Positions 24,401-35,418 of a stretch of 64,000 nucleotides of DNA are shown here, piece after piece. Source of the DNA: Apostichopus japonicus (taxonomy: Eukaryota > Echinodermata > Holothuroidea > Aspidochirotida > Stichopodidae); NCBI RefSeq assembly GCF_037975245.1, contig NC_092567.1, forward strand, positions 18,732,876-18,796,875, read 5' to 3'. A program made the position numbers and the translations under genes. The notes under the pieces were generated by a model. That model was given only the letters and a program-made list of their open reading frames with translations. It made no database searches and had not been told where the DNA came from. Each line of letters begins with the position of its first letter. Position 1 is the stretch's first letter.

Positions 24401-24956
24401 TTGAACCACCTGCTGAATGAATTCTGCATCACCAGAACAGATTATATAATGGCCTAACAAGTTCCAAAAAGAAAGAAATCAATTTGGTCTATGTTTCTAG
24501 CACCTAGAACATTAAAACTGAAGTCTAATTTTGGAGTTGAATGTCAAAAAACAAATCATCCCTCAATACAATTGCTACACATACTGTAGGGAATGAAACT
24601 TTGGAGAACCACCAGCAGGGGGATGAATGTATGAATATGATGAAACAGTCATGGATGTGGAGTAAATCTCCACTATATGGAAAGTACATTGCATTCCACA
24701 CAGCCCACAGATTTTGAGAAGACTTCATCAGGGGAAGAATAATCTTGTGCAACCTGTAAAAATGTTTTTTTGCTGACAATGTTATTAATGGCCAATCACA
24801 ATTTACAACGAATATCATAGCATGTACAGGCCTATTGAAGTTCGATGAGTTTACACAGTTGGAGACCATTGCATTTCAATATCTCAATCAGACCATTGTT
24901 TGTCTTCAAATCTATCATATTTCTGAAATATCATGAGGAAATAGGAATAATTAATA
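21441..24956. other. Long stretch without a supported gene
   Basis: AT-rich with simple repeats (AAC/AAT near 21710-21760, poly-A at 22098-22117). A plus-strand frame at 24220-24395 follows an acceptor-like CAG and reads MDTRKQDYHRENSYVDNVRK, but no partner exon was found. The segment near 22740 (TAGTCAGTATAGGCCCC) resembles the one near 2920 and may be a dispersed repeat. Confidence 0.35.
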
Positions 24957-25235
24957 GGCCGTGGCTATTCTTACGACTAGTCGTAACAATTATTTATAAA
25001 CTTTTCTTACGAAAAAGGCGAATTCAAGCGCAGTAAAGTAAATAAAGCAACTGCGCATGTAGTAGGGGTAACCCTAACCCTACCCTAACTTTAACCCTAA
25101 ACCCCAATCCTAACCCTAACCGGAAATTATTGTTACTCCTGGTCGTAAAAAATAGTACTCCTGTCATAAAAATAGCAACTGCGCATGCGTAATCGGAAAT
25201 TATTCTTACGAACAGTCGTAAGAATAGCCACTTTG
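24957..25235. mobile_element. 279-bp MITE with telomere-like core
   Basis: The terminal inverted repeats begin GTGGCTATTCTTACGACT (24961 inward; complement ending 25231). TAATTAATA occurs directly outside both ends (24948-24956 and 25236-25244), consistent with a 9-bp target duplication of Mutator-like type if the termini are as drawn. The interior holds degenerate CCCTAA units at about 25067-25122. Confidence 0.7.
25067..25122. repeat. Interstitial telomere-like CCCTAA tract
   Basis: Several CCCTAA/CCCTAC/CCCCAA hexamers occur in head-to-tail order inside the MITE. The animal telomere unit is TTAGGG, so this is a short degenerate interstitial tract and not a chromosome end. Confidence 0.75.
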
Positions 25236-25904
25236 TAATTAATATCCTCTTGTTTGAACAAACGTAGGACTGGAGAAGAAACATTATATAGCCTAGACCT
25301 ACCTGCCTGGAAGATCCACACGAATCTTCAACACGTCCTTCATCATGAGTTTCGTTTTCAGATAATTAGGTGCAGGTGCCATACGAGCTATAAACGTTAA
25401 CATTAAATGTACTGTTACTGTTAGGCCTTTGCCTATTTAATTATTAGGGCCTAGCCTACTCCAGTCTCACGTCTCAGTGTGTAACTTGAAGTCATATGGA
25501 CGAATTGTCAAGTAACGCAATAACGTTGTTCTGTGAAAATCCGACCACTTTTACTTGGTAGTCCTCAGCACAGTTACCGGGCACAAATGCATTGCGTTCA
25601 TATCAAAAATAGGAACTGAAGGCTTCACTTGGTTGTTCAGCGTAATAAAGTGACTGTAAGTATTGGCCTTGGCTATTACTAACGTAAGTCCATGTACACC
25701 ACTGAAACCGGGGTCGGCATAAGTTTACACAAGGGCGCAGACATGTTGTTTATCCAGGAAAGGCCTGCGATTGGCTGAAACCCTAAATCTTTTCTGAGAT
25801 CTATTTTGATTGGTGCTAACATTCTGTGACAACGTCGTAGTGCAAATGCTGAGCACATGAAAGGTCAAATGTCGGTCAAATTGATTAGACCAATTAAAAA
25901 CTAG

Positions 25905-27102
25905 AGCACCAATGGTGCAGAAGCTCATACCTTTTCAAGCTTAAAAATGTAGGGCCCAAAAAACTTTATGGCCCACCAAATTTCAGGCCATTTTTCAGAT
26001 TCCACCAATTTTGGGCCCATGAGGGATAACCCCCCCCCCCTCCTTTAGCAGAATCCTGGCCACACCACTGGCTATAATTCCTATTTTCCCCCTTTAAATC
26101 CTATTTTACCCACTCTCTCAAACAATACCACTGACCTACCCTATTAAACTTTCTCCCCTCTACCTGAGCAGACCTGAAGCACTCCTTGCCAAAATTTTGG
26201 CTGGCTGTCTACAATACCTCAGGCTCAAAGACTTCTAAGAATCGGCAAGTGCTGATTGGCTATAGGGCTCTCATGCTTACAGTTCGACAGTTAATAACAA
26301 CTCCCAGTCCTGCTTTAATTCCACTAACAGCCTCTGCAGAGCTTAACCACAAATGTAAACAAACACTGCAGAGACTGGGAGACAAATTAAAGGAGCTTTG
26401 GCAAAAGGTGAAGGCTCAGATTTTTTTAAACAATGGGGATTAATTGTAATTAATTAACTTTTGACCAAAAATTATTAGGCATCACCTTATTCATACACAA
26501 TCCAACAATCTTCAGTTCAACTTTGAATATGATCCATCAAATTCTTGAGGAGATTGAGATATTTGAAAATATTACAAAGAATGACCCCCGATGACCCCCT
26601 AAATGACATTTGACCTCCATTTTCCGAACACCCCTCGTAACTCTCATCCCAAGGAACGTTGTGACCAAGTTTCATTATAACTGGCCATACACTGTACGAA
26701 CAGGAGCAATTTGAAAATATAGGACCGCGGCCCGGGCCACAAAAGACCCCTAGTTGATCTTTGATCTCAAATTCATGAACACCCTGAAGGTAAAACTTCC
26801 ATAGTACTATCGTGACAAACCCTCAACATTGTACCATGGAATCTGTAGGAGAAGAAGCATTTTGCGTATTTCCACAAAATGGCCCATTACGGCCCACATG
26901 TGACCTTTGACCCCAAATTTCGGACCATCTCTGATGGCCCTATACCCAATGGTCCTTGTGTCCAAGTTTCATGAAATTCCATCAAACACTGTGCGAGTGG
27001 GAGCGGTTTTACCAATTGTTGACGGATAGAGTGATAGAATGATAGAGTGATAGACGCCGCACTGTAACAATAGCTCACACCAGCATGCTGGTATGAGCTA
27101 AA
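25905..27102. mobile_element. Non-autonomous inverted-repeat element with AGCTCATACC ends
   Basis: AGCTCATACC lies near the left end (25921) and its complement near the right end (27090-27100). Between them are GACCTTTGACC-type sentences and a small GATAGAGTGATAGA tandem at about 27022-27056. No protein is encoded. Exact boundaries are uncertain. Confidence 0.45.
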
Positions 27103-27496
27103 AAAACTGGGCCTAGCGAAGGATGTTACTACTTTCCAAATTAGTTATTCCTGTTTGTCTATGAGTATGAGTTGCCTGTTCCCTTTCGAAGTTACGGAAA
27201 ACTTCTTCGACATTTTCGACCCCAAACGTGTGGATTATTTCTTCCATCTTATTTCTTTTGGATTCTTGAAACTTTCATTGCATGTGGTCTTTCGGTGTAC
27301 CGAGACGAAATTACTCTTCTGAAAAAGGGAGGGGCACCGCAGGGCCGACTTGAATGAGGCGGGAACAACAGCGTTCTACTGTAACAGCTCGGTGTACGTT
27401 ACTGGGCGGGAGCACAGCCGATAAATAGTCCGCGCCCACGTTGCATACGTATATAGCAATTGTAAAGGGAGGACGAATTCTAAGTAGGCGCGGCTC

Positions 27497-28904
27497 TATG
27501 GCAAGCCATTTTATTTTTTATTCAGTATTTAATGATATCAACAATTATTTAATGATATCAACAATTATTTAATGATATCATGAATTATTTCATGATATCT
27601 GAAATTGTTTTAATGATATGTACGTCATATTTGATGATATCAATAATTGGTGCAAGGAAATTATTGATATCATTATTTTATTTGATGATATCATAATTAA
27701 ACTTTCTGATATCAAGAATTGAATTTGTGATATCTTAAAATAGATGAACTATTATAGATATCAATAATTCAGTTGAAGATATCATAAATTCAATTTCAGA
27801 TATCTGTATTTAAATTAGTGATATCAAAAAGTATGACGTACATATCACGAATTCGGCCATGTTTAATGATATCATAAATTCCAATTATTGATATCATCAA
27901 ATATGGCGTACATATCACGAATTCGGCCATATTTATTGATATCATTATTTCGAATTTTTGATATCATAAATTCCAATTAATGATATCATCAAATATGACG
28001 TACATATCACGAATTCGGCCATATTTAATGATATCATCAATTATGCCCTCAGTTTGAGCGCCTGGGATTATGTGGCGGGAAGTACAGTGCAGTACGGTTA
28101 GTGCATTATATTCAGTCTAGAACTGGTTGAGCTTCAATCCCCGCCATATTAAGAGCAGTTTTACGTATTGAGCCTACCGTATAACTAATGTAATGTATAC
28201 TACACTGCACTAGACCCATACCAACTACCACCAGCTTAGTTCCATAAGGCCTGTGTACGGATGAGTTACTGAGACTACGCCGTATGACCAGACATATCGC
28301 AGCCATATTTAATGATATCATTAAATATGGCCGAATTCTTGATATGTACGTCATAATTGTTGATATCATTAATTCGAATTAGTGATATGTACATATCATT
28401 AATTCGAATTAGTGATATCAGTAAATATGACGTCATATTTGATGATATCACTAATTCGAATTAATGATATGTACATATCACTAATTCGAATTAGTGATAT
28501 CAGTAAATATGACGTCATATTTCATGATATCAGTAATTCGAATTAGTGATATGTACATATCACTAATTCGAATTAGTGATATCAGTAAATATGACGTCAT
28601 ATTTGTTGATATCATTAAATCGAATTAGTGATATGTACATATCACCAATTCGAATTAGTGATATGTACATATCACAAATACATTTAAAGATATCTTTAAA
28701 TCATTTCTTGATATCACTAATTCATTTAATGATATCATTAAATGAATTATTGATATCAAGAAATGAACTGAATTAATGATATCATTAATTGATTTAATGA
28801 TATCAACAATTCTAATTCTTGATATCAACAATTGATTTAAGGATATCATCAAATAATTAAAGATATCATTAAATATTGAATAAAAAGTAAAACGGCTTGC
28901 CATA
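27497..28904. mobile_element. 1.4-kb element built of GATATC palindromes
   Basis: Terminal inverted repeats of about 45 bp begin TATGGCAAGCC at both ends. CGGCTC is present immediately outside each end (27491-27496 and 28905-28910), a 6-bp target duplication. Almost the whole body is an array of short palindromes centred on GATATC or ATATGTACATAT, spaced about 20-30 bp. Higher-order units include GAATTCGGCCAT blocks on the left and TGACGTCA-centred blocks on the right. A non-palindromic spacer of about 260 bp lies at 28045-28305. No transposase is encoded. I recognise no superfamily. Confidence 0.85.
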
Positions 28905-28984
28905 CGGCTCAGCATCGACCGGCGATTTGTAAGTGGACGATATCTGAGTCAACGACCATTTCTGAATGAACGGTTTCTGTACTT

Positions 28985-29193
28985 CAACGACGATTTCAAA
29001 ATGGGCGGCTGTCGCACTTGAGCAACGATCTCTGGGTGAACGGTCTCTGAGTGAACGACCATCTCTGAGTGGACAGCGCCTCACGTTAAACGGCAATTAC
29101 TAAGTGAGCGGCTGCTTGCATTTGAGCGGCGATCTCTAAGTGAACGGTTTTTGGGTGAACGACCATTTCTAAGTGGACGGCGCCTCACGTTGA
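28985..29193. repeat. Two-copy 104-bp tandem repeat
   Basis: Two head-to-tail units end in GCGCCTCACGTT (about 29076 and 29180). A partial diverged unit precedes them. Each unit is built from shorter GAGTGAACGACCATCTCT-like phrases. It abuts the GATATC element but lies outside its target duplication. Confidence 0.7.
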
Positions 29194-29503
29194 CCCTTTC
29201 CGCGTTCCATACGCGAGTCTTTAATGCCTTTAAACAGCCGCAGTTTCGATAAGTTCTGTAAACAAAATAACTCAGTGTAAACAAGTCAACACCTTGAATT
29301 ATGTTTGCAACAAATGTACGGAGAGAAAATGGTCGAAATTGAATTACATTATAAGGTCTTCAGACAATTTTTGAAAATTGCCGGGAAGCTAGAAAGTTCA
29401 AATATTAGAGTCGAAAAAGTCAAAAATACTGGTTCAACACCAACTTCTTAAAAGCTTGTTCTGTAGCTGAAATGCAAAAAAGAAAATGACATTTGTTCCA
29501 TAT

Positions 29504-30146
29504 TATGGGACAAACTAAAACGAATGACAGCGAATGACCGAATGACAATTGACTTTGTACAGGGTTAATTATCATTTGCGAATGACAGCGAATGACAGCG
29601 AATGACAGCGAATGACAACGAATGACAACGAAGGACAGTGTTGAGAAGAGATGGAATGATTAACGGAGTGGAGTAAATGCGGGTTATTGGTTTTCTGCGC
29701 AAAAATGATTTGAGGAAAATCGCATGTTACGTGGTTGCAGGGTTTGGTGTAATTTACGGATAGAAACCACAGGGAAAGTTTTTGTGTGAGAATGCGCTTG
29801 AGTGCTGTGCTTTTTACCTTTGTAGATTTATGTAGAAAGATAACTGAAGCCGTTTCAAGATTATAGTATTGTTAGTTTCTAACAATTAATTTCGGAAAAA
29901 TGACGTTAAATTTACTTTTTAAAATCAGACTTTCAATTTCGCTTACTATAAGGTGCGTATTTATCTTGTCCGTACTTTACTAGATCTAGATACCCACGAA
30001 GTCTGAACTGTGATATCCAGTTGAAGCAAATGTCTGTGCTGTCATTACTGTCATTCGTTTTAGTCAACGCAATTTTTTAGTGTGTACAACATATTGTCAT
30101 TCGTTATGTGTAACGCAATTGTCATTCGTTTTAGTAACATCCCATA
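29504..30146. mobile_element. MITE with GCGAATGACA array
   Basis: Inverted ends pair ATTATGGGACAAACTAAAA (left) with the complement of a closely similar right end. CGAATGACA is attached internally on the left and TGTCATTCG on the right. The left interior has a head-to-tail decamer array GCGAATGACA (29577-29636). The target duplication is ambiguous; ATT flanks both ends if the element starts at ATGGGA. Confidence 0.6.
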
Positions 30147-30486
30147 TTATAGTTGGACTGATAAGTATACTTAGTCTTAGAATAGCCTCCATTGTGCAAT
30201 ATATTGTGATACTTCCTATGAAAAACGCAACAAGCTATGTTTATTTTTATAAAATATTTCAGTGATATTTTTCGGACCTTTCCATATAACTTTTCAACCA
30301 TTATATTTATAGTCAAATATCAGGAAACGTCATTGCCTTTAATTGGTTAAAAAAGTTTAGTAAGACAGTAGACGGCTAGGTAAGGCGAGGTTACATTTAG
30401 AATATTGCCCAGCCTTTATTCTGGGTACTGAAGGTTACAGTCAAAGCAGAGAGAAAATTTAAGGACAAAAACCTTCCAATATTGTC

Positions 30487-30507
30487 ATGATATCAGCTCG
30501 AGCAAAG
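30487..30507 (+). CDS. Possible first coding exon (7 codons)
   Basis: An ATG opens MISARAK and is followed by a GTAAAT donor. It leaves phase 0, compatible with the exon at 31669-31755. The support is weak because the block is very short. Confidence 0.2.
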
Positions 30508-31668
30508 GTAAATCGCATAGAAATATTGAAAGTAAAATCTAAAACTTTAGGTAGTGCGGGATCGCCTTTGCTTCAGCCAAGTCCTGGCTCATATGACATC
30601 AATTCACAGTGGCTCACGACGTACCACTGCGCATTGGCATTTGTATGTAACGAAATCCGGTTGAAGCCTAAACCTACGTTCAATGCAAGTAGTGTACTGT
30701 ATATTACCTACAGATTACTAGTTTCACGAAAATAATAGTATCTAAACAATTCACTCAAGTTATAGTTGGTAACGTTAACAAATTGAAAAAAAAAACAGTT
30801 CATATTTCTTCGAATTGTCAGTTGTGAAGCTTGAATGAAACTTATCACTGTAGCAGCAATAAATTGCGTGACCGTAGACGAAATAATACGAGCAACTAGG
30901 CCTAGGTAATGTTGTTACTGGCCTATAGGCTGAACCCACTCAGACTACTGTAGTCTAGATCTACCTTAGTGGGCCTTACATATATTGTATATGTCAGGAT
31001 AGCCTATCCTAAGTTATGCTTTAAATTCCTAATGTTAGTTAGGCCTACAGTAGCAATTACCAATTCCAAAGGCCCTAGTTATAGAAACTAGGCGTATTGA
31101 TCAATCCCTTTTCAAAATTTCAGCAAATTTGGGAGAAATACCAAGTTTGTTGCCCTTGTGATGGAGCCCCCCAAAAGTATGATGCATTGTTGGATGGAAA
31201 ACAACATAATAATTTGGGGTAATATATTTGACCTGAAGGAGGAAAACTTGTGATAGAGGGGTCCCTCCCAAATGGTACCAGACTGGAAGCTAAAAAGGGC
31301 CATTCTAATTGTAAGATCAGAACATTTTAATAACTGTTACTATTGGCAATATTTCCTTCTGCTGTTAAATTTGAGTAGCTAGCTAGATAATCACCATTAC
31401 AGAAGCTTTACCAACTGGTGTAGGCCTTATTAGTTACTTACAACTTTCTTTGCAACTACATAAAAACATTGCAGATGTAACACAGATGTCTGGGGAAGTT
31501 CAGATGTATGGTAAGTAGGTAACCGTAATTGTTCTTTACTTACAAGAATGTTCATACCTGACATATATATAGATATCATACTCTCTCCTCCATTATACTC
31601 ATTATCCAGTATTATTTTTTTGTATTTGAATATATGCCATATTTGCTGCTTTTCTTTTTCTAATACAG

Positions 31669-31755
31669 GAAGTTGCTTCTGGTCATAATATGAGTGGCCA
31701 TCACCATCATCATAAACATCGGAGGGAGGAAACTACCTTCGACGGCAGTAACTAT
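31669..31755 (+). CDS. Candidate internal exon with His-rich segment
   Basis: This 87-bp block follows a strong polypyrimidine AG acceptor (TTTCTTTTTCTAATACAG) and ends at GTAAGT. Only one frame is open: EVASGHNMSGHHHHHKHRRE followed by ETTFDGSNY. It enters and leaves in phase 0. The His cluster followed by basic residues could bind metal, but that is speculation. A possible downstream exon lies at 35716-35782. The 32350-35106 mobile element would sit in the intron between them. Confidence 0.45.
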
Positions 31756-31811
31756 GTAAGTTATTCACGATCATTTTGCTACTGTAGAGATTAATTTGGC
31801 GTTCACATTTT

Positions 31812-32300
31812 GCAGGCGCGGATCCAGAGGGGGGTCCGGCCCCCCTGCTCTTGGCCCAAAAAAAAAGGAAAAAAAAAAGAGAGAAAAAATAATTAAATTA
31901 AACGCCAATTTTAAACATGTAGGACGTCAGAAGGGCGGTTATCCTTACAAGTCAGCCAGGTGTGTCTTTTCCGTCAAATGAACTATAGTGTGCACGCGTG
32001 CTACACGTGCCAAAAATGCCTAAAATCTCAATTTTCAGACTGAAAAGTTTCAAAATTGAGGTGGTGTTCGAATTTTTTTGGGCGGTGAGGTGGCAGAGCG
32101 GTAGGCTGCATAGGAACTCGTACTGATGCAGATACATTTCGAGTGAGTTTTTGTAGGTGCTTTGCATGGCTAAATTGAAGGGGGTTCCCTGTTGTACTTA
32201 AATATCCAAGAATTTCACAATGGATAGAGGGAAACCCACTCCCCTTAGACCCTAGGATCACTGGAGGCCAAACCCCTCACCCTTCCAGAATCCTGGATCC
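31812..32300. repeat. Poly-G/A-family repeat fragment and SINE-head-like sequence
   Basis: 31812-31850 carries GGATCCAGAGGGGGG-type sequence followed by poly-A/AG tracts, and 32285-32310 carries GGATCCGGCCCTGC. GGCGGTGAGGTGGCAGAGCG at 32081-32100 closely matches the 5' head of the SINE at 56511. Only the head is present here. Confidence 0.4.
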
Positions 32301-32570
32301 GGCCCTGCATCAAACAGTGGTGACGGAACGGGAGGGGGATTGGGGGCTATAGTCAGGTGGCTTAGCAACAATTTTCAGGCTTAATGTTACTGGCCGGACA
32401 AAAGTACCAAATTTGGCATGGAGTTTCTTTTCGACCTATCTATTGATTTTATCCGTGGAACCCACTTGATCGGCTCTGATTTTCCAAGATGGCGGCCAAA
32501 ATCCAAGATGGCCGCCAGAAAAAAAGGAAATGTCATATATCTGGCTGTATATATCTGAGATGAACAAATT

Positions 32571-33556
32571 TATTTAGGTCGTTCTTTTCGAACCTGTACT
32601 CCAGGGCTGCTGTTAGCGAGGATCTCCAGGAAGACTTGTTGTCTGGTATAGACAAGCCCCCCCCTTCAGAGTAAAACGATAGCTTGGGTTCGCTGCACCG
32701 AATTAAGCCTTGGTGCGATTGGAGAGGATCATTTTTTGTTTCATTTGGGGAAAGTGCAAACCAAACCTTGTCAAAAGGACCGTTCTGTAAAAGACCCCCT
32801 TGAGCGGGTGGGCATGGTTTGGTCCACCTACCATCGTAACTGCGCTTTCTCCTTTTGATAGGTTTTTTTGTTGCATTTGAGAATCCCTTTGCCTTTTTTG
32901 TTAGGTTCTGGTGTTGGTTTCTTTTTCGCCACCGCTGGCCCGGATCCTTTTCCAATAACCGGCCAAAGGCGACACGCCCTTCGGGGTGTTTACTCAGATT
33001 GGTGACTCACTTTGTAGAATCAAAGAGGAGGGTGGGCCAGATGTTCTGCTGAACGTGGCCACCTCTGTGTTATGTTCAATGCTCGCGCCTGTGTGCCCGT
33101 CGGCTTGCCAAACCGCCATCTCTCCAGATGTGTGACGGTCTGTGTGTTGTAAGTCACTAGATAGCCGTCTCCGGGACTTGGCGAGGAGGATTGCACATGG
33201 GGTCCTCATCACTAACCATTTTCGCCTAGTCAGGTGGCGATTAGGTTATGGGATTTGTCCCTGTGTGGGCTGTAAAACCATCGAAACTATGCAACACCTT
33301 TTGCTGGCGTGTCCCTTTGTCTGGTTGGTGTGGGAATGATGGTTTCACGCCTTCGTTATAGGTGTTATTGGTTGTTATTGTTATTGGTTGACCTCAGATG
33401 ACTAGTGACCTAACTTAGCGTGTGTTGTTCGCAGAATTGACGTTGTGTTTATGAAGGGGGGGGGGGAGGCCTTGTCTATACCAGACAACAAGTCTTCCTA
33501 GAGATCCTCGCTAACAGCAGCCCTGGAGTACAGGTTCGAAAAGAACGACCTAAATA
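32571..33556. mobile_element. Nested inverted-repeat element
   Basis: TATTTAGGTCGTTCTTTTCG at the left is matched by its complement at the right end. About 80 bp of each arm agree with one or two differences, ending in a G/C run. A 68-bp direct repeat (33391-33458 and 33556-33622) flanks the right arm, so the right border may be composite. Confidence 0.65.
33142..33339 (+). pseudogene. LINE reverse-transcriptase C-terminal zinc-finger fragment
   Basis: The plus-strand frame ends with GICPCVGCKTIETMQHLLLA then CPF. The C-x2-C-x7-H-x4-C pattern after a His/Arg-rich lead-in (ARRIAHGVLITNHF) is typical of the zinc-binding tail of several LINE polymerases. Only this tail remains. It lies inside the nested inverted-repeat element, so it was either captured or is a relic of the insertion itself. 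Confidence 0.5.
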
Positions 33557-33969
33557 CCTCAGATGCCTAGTGACCTGACTTAGCGTATGTTGTTCGCACA
33601 ATTGACATTGTTTATGAAGGGTGCACAATCGTACAAACTCTCCCAATGAGTCGGTATTCACATCTGGTCAGTTTTCCCTCAAGTTACCCTATTATATAGT
33701 TGACTCAATGTAATCAGTCTTACATGACACTCGTAACTCCCATATAATAACGGGCTTTGCGACAGTGTCTATCCACGGTCGATCACACCTCAAAGTTCCC
33801 CAATAAGTCCTAAGTGGCTTCCTGAGCCAAAGTGACACAATTAGAATACCAGCCATAACATATAGTCATGGTGCTAGCCCGGTTTCATTTACACGTTTGA
33901 GGACGGACGGTTTGATGGTCCCGATCAGTAAAGGGCAGAGGGGGTCTGGGGAATGAATATATATATGAA

Positions 33970-34985
33970 ATTTCCTTTTTTTCCAGGGGGCCATCTTGGA
34001 TTCTGGCCGCCATCTTGGAAATGGATGGCCCAAGCAACATGCCATGACCATCATCTGTTTCAGTGAACCCCGGAAACACCTGAATTGACCACTCATTTGT
34101 TCATTTATGACATTTACAGCCATATATATGACATTTCCTTTTTTCTGGCGGCCATCTTGGATTTTGGCCGCCATCTTGGAAATGGGTGGCTCAAGCAACA
34201 TGCCATGACCATCATCTGTTTCAGTGAACCCCGGAAACACCTGAATTGACCACTCATTTGTTCATTTCTGATTTTTACAGCCAGACATATGACATTTCCT
34301 TTTTTTCTGGCGGCCGTCTTGGATTTTGGCCGCCATCTTGGAAATGGGTAGCTCAAGCAGCATGCCATGACCATCATCTGTTTCAGTGACCCCGGAAACA
34401 CCTGAATTGACCCCCATTTTTTTATCTCCGATTTTTACAGCCAGATATATGACATTTCCTTTTTTCTGGCGGCCATCTTGGATTTTGGCCGCCATCTTGG
34501 AAATGGGTGGCTCAAGCAACATGCCATGACCATCATCTGTTTCAGTGAACCCTGGAAACACCTGAAATGACCACTCATTTGTTCATTTCTGATTTTTACA
34601 GCCAGACATACGACATTTCCTTTTTTTCTGGCGGCCGTCTTGGATTTTGGCCGCCATCTTGGAAATGGGTAGCTCAAGCAGCATGCCATGACCATCATCT
34701 GTTTCAGTGACCCCGGAAACACCTGAATTGACCCCCATTATTTCATCTCCGATTTTTACAGCCAGATATATGACATTTCCTTTTTTCTGGCGGCCATCTT
34801 GGATTTTGGCCGCCATCTTGGAAATGGGTGGCTCAAGCAACATGCCATGACCATCATCTGTTTCAGTGAACCCTGGAAACACCTGAAATGACCACTCATT
34901 TGTTCATTTCTGATTTTTACAGCCAGACATACGACATTTCCTTTTTTTCTGGCGGCCGTCTTGGATTTTGGCCGCCATCTTGAAA
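33970..34985. repeat. 160-bp tandem array with 321-bp higher-order period
   Basis: Six to seven units of about 160-161 bp occur, alternating in two subtypes (GGTGGCTCAAGCAACATG versus GGTAGCTCAAGCAGCATG), which gives a 321-bp double unit. Each unit carries two CCAAGATGGC-type motifs on the minus strand. Frames read through units on the minus strand, but this follows from a period near a multiple of three and is not a gene. Confidence 0.9.
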
Positions 34986-35229
34986 ATCGGCACCGATAAA
35001 GTGTGTTCCACGGATAAAATCGATAGATAGGTAGAAAAGAAACTCCATGCCAAATTTGGTAGTTTTGTCCGGCCGGTAACGTTAAATTTGCTAAGCCACC
35101 TGACTACAAAGGCATTATGATTTTTGTATCATCTCAACGCATCTGATATGTATTACCATATTTCATAGATTGTTTTTTTCTCATCAATTGAGAAATTGCA
35201 GACATGAGATCCATATTTTCAGGCTAGGT

Positions 35230-35415
35230 ACATGCAGCTTAGAATACTCGGGAAGTGCCGTTTCCGGCCATCTGGGGAGTTTGTAAAGCCAAAAATTTTA
35301 TGGTACGCTCCGCGCCAACTGATGGTGGCACTCCGCTTAGATAGTCTTACATTCAGGCGCGACTGGACCAGTCGGACCCCCCCTGTCACAAATCCTGCAT
35401 CCGCCCCTGCATGCT
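35230..35415 (-). repeat. Inverse copy of the 10.8-kb dispersed repeat
   Basis: 35240-35370 contains the complement of phrases found at 10800-10910 (GCGCCAACTGATGGTGGCACTCCGC corresponds to GCGGAGCGCCACCATCGGTTGGCGC). It is followed by a CATCCGCCCCTGCATG segment. Confidence 0.6.
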
Positions 35416-35418
35416 CAT

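Larger units (their letters stand above)
32350..35106. mobile_element. 2.76-kb inverted-repeat element carrying a 160-bp satellite
   Basis: Long terminal inverted repeats of roughly 165 bp begin TAGTCAGGTGGCTTAGCAA. The left one runs 32350-32515 and the right one is its complement ending at 35106. TA at both ends is compatible with a TA target duplication. The left arm contains one inverted unit of the satellite that is expanded on the right (33970-34980). A second inverted-repeat element is nested at 32571-33556. The only coding trace is the LINE-like fragment in the nested insert. Autonomous relatives are not identifiable here. Confidence 0.75.

Noticed and set aside
25067-25122. Chromosome end
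   Set aside because: The CCCTAA tract is short, degenerate and enclosed by MITE ends.
27480-28910. CRISPR-like array of regularly spaced repeats
   Set aside because: The DNA is animal. Repeats are palindromic hexamers with variable spacing and the spacers are themselves repeats; no cas genes are present.
31484-31508. Small plus-strand exon MSGEVQMY before GTAAGT
   Set aside because: Its phase would force a stop in the exon at 31669-31755.
33866-34882. Overlapping minus-strand ORFs reading MFPGFTETDDGHG and similar
   Set aside because: They are translations of the 160-bp tandem repeat; identical peptides recur every 321 bp in alternating frames.
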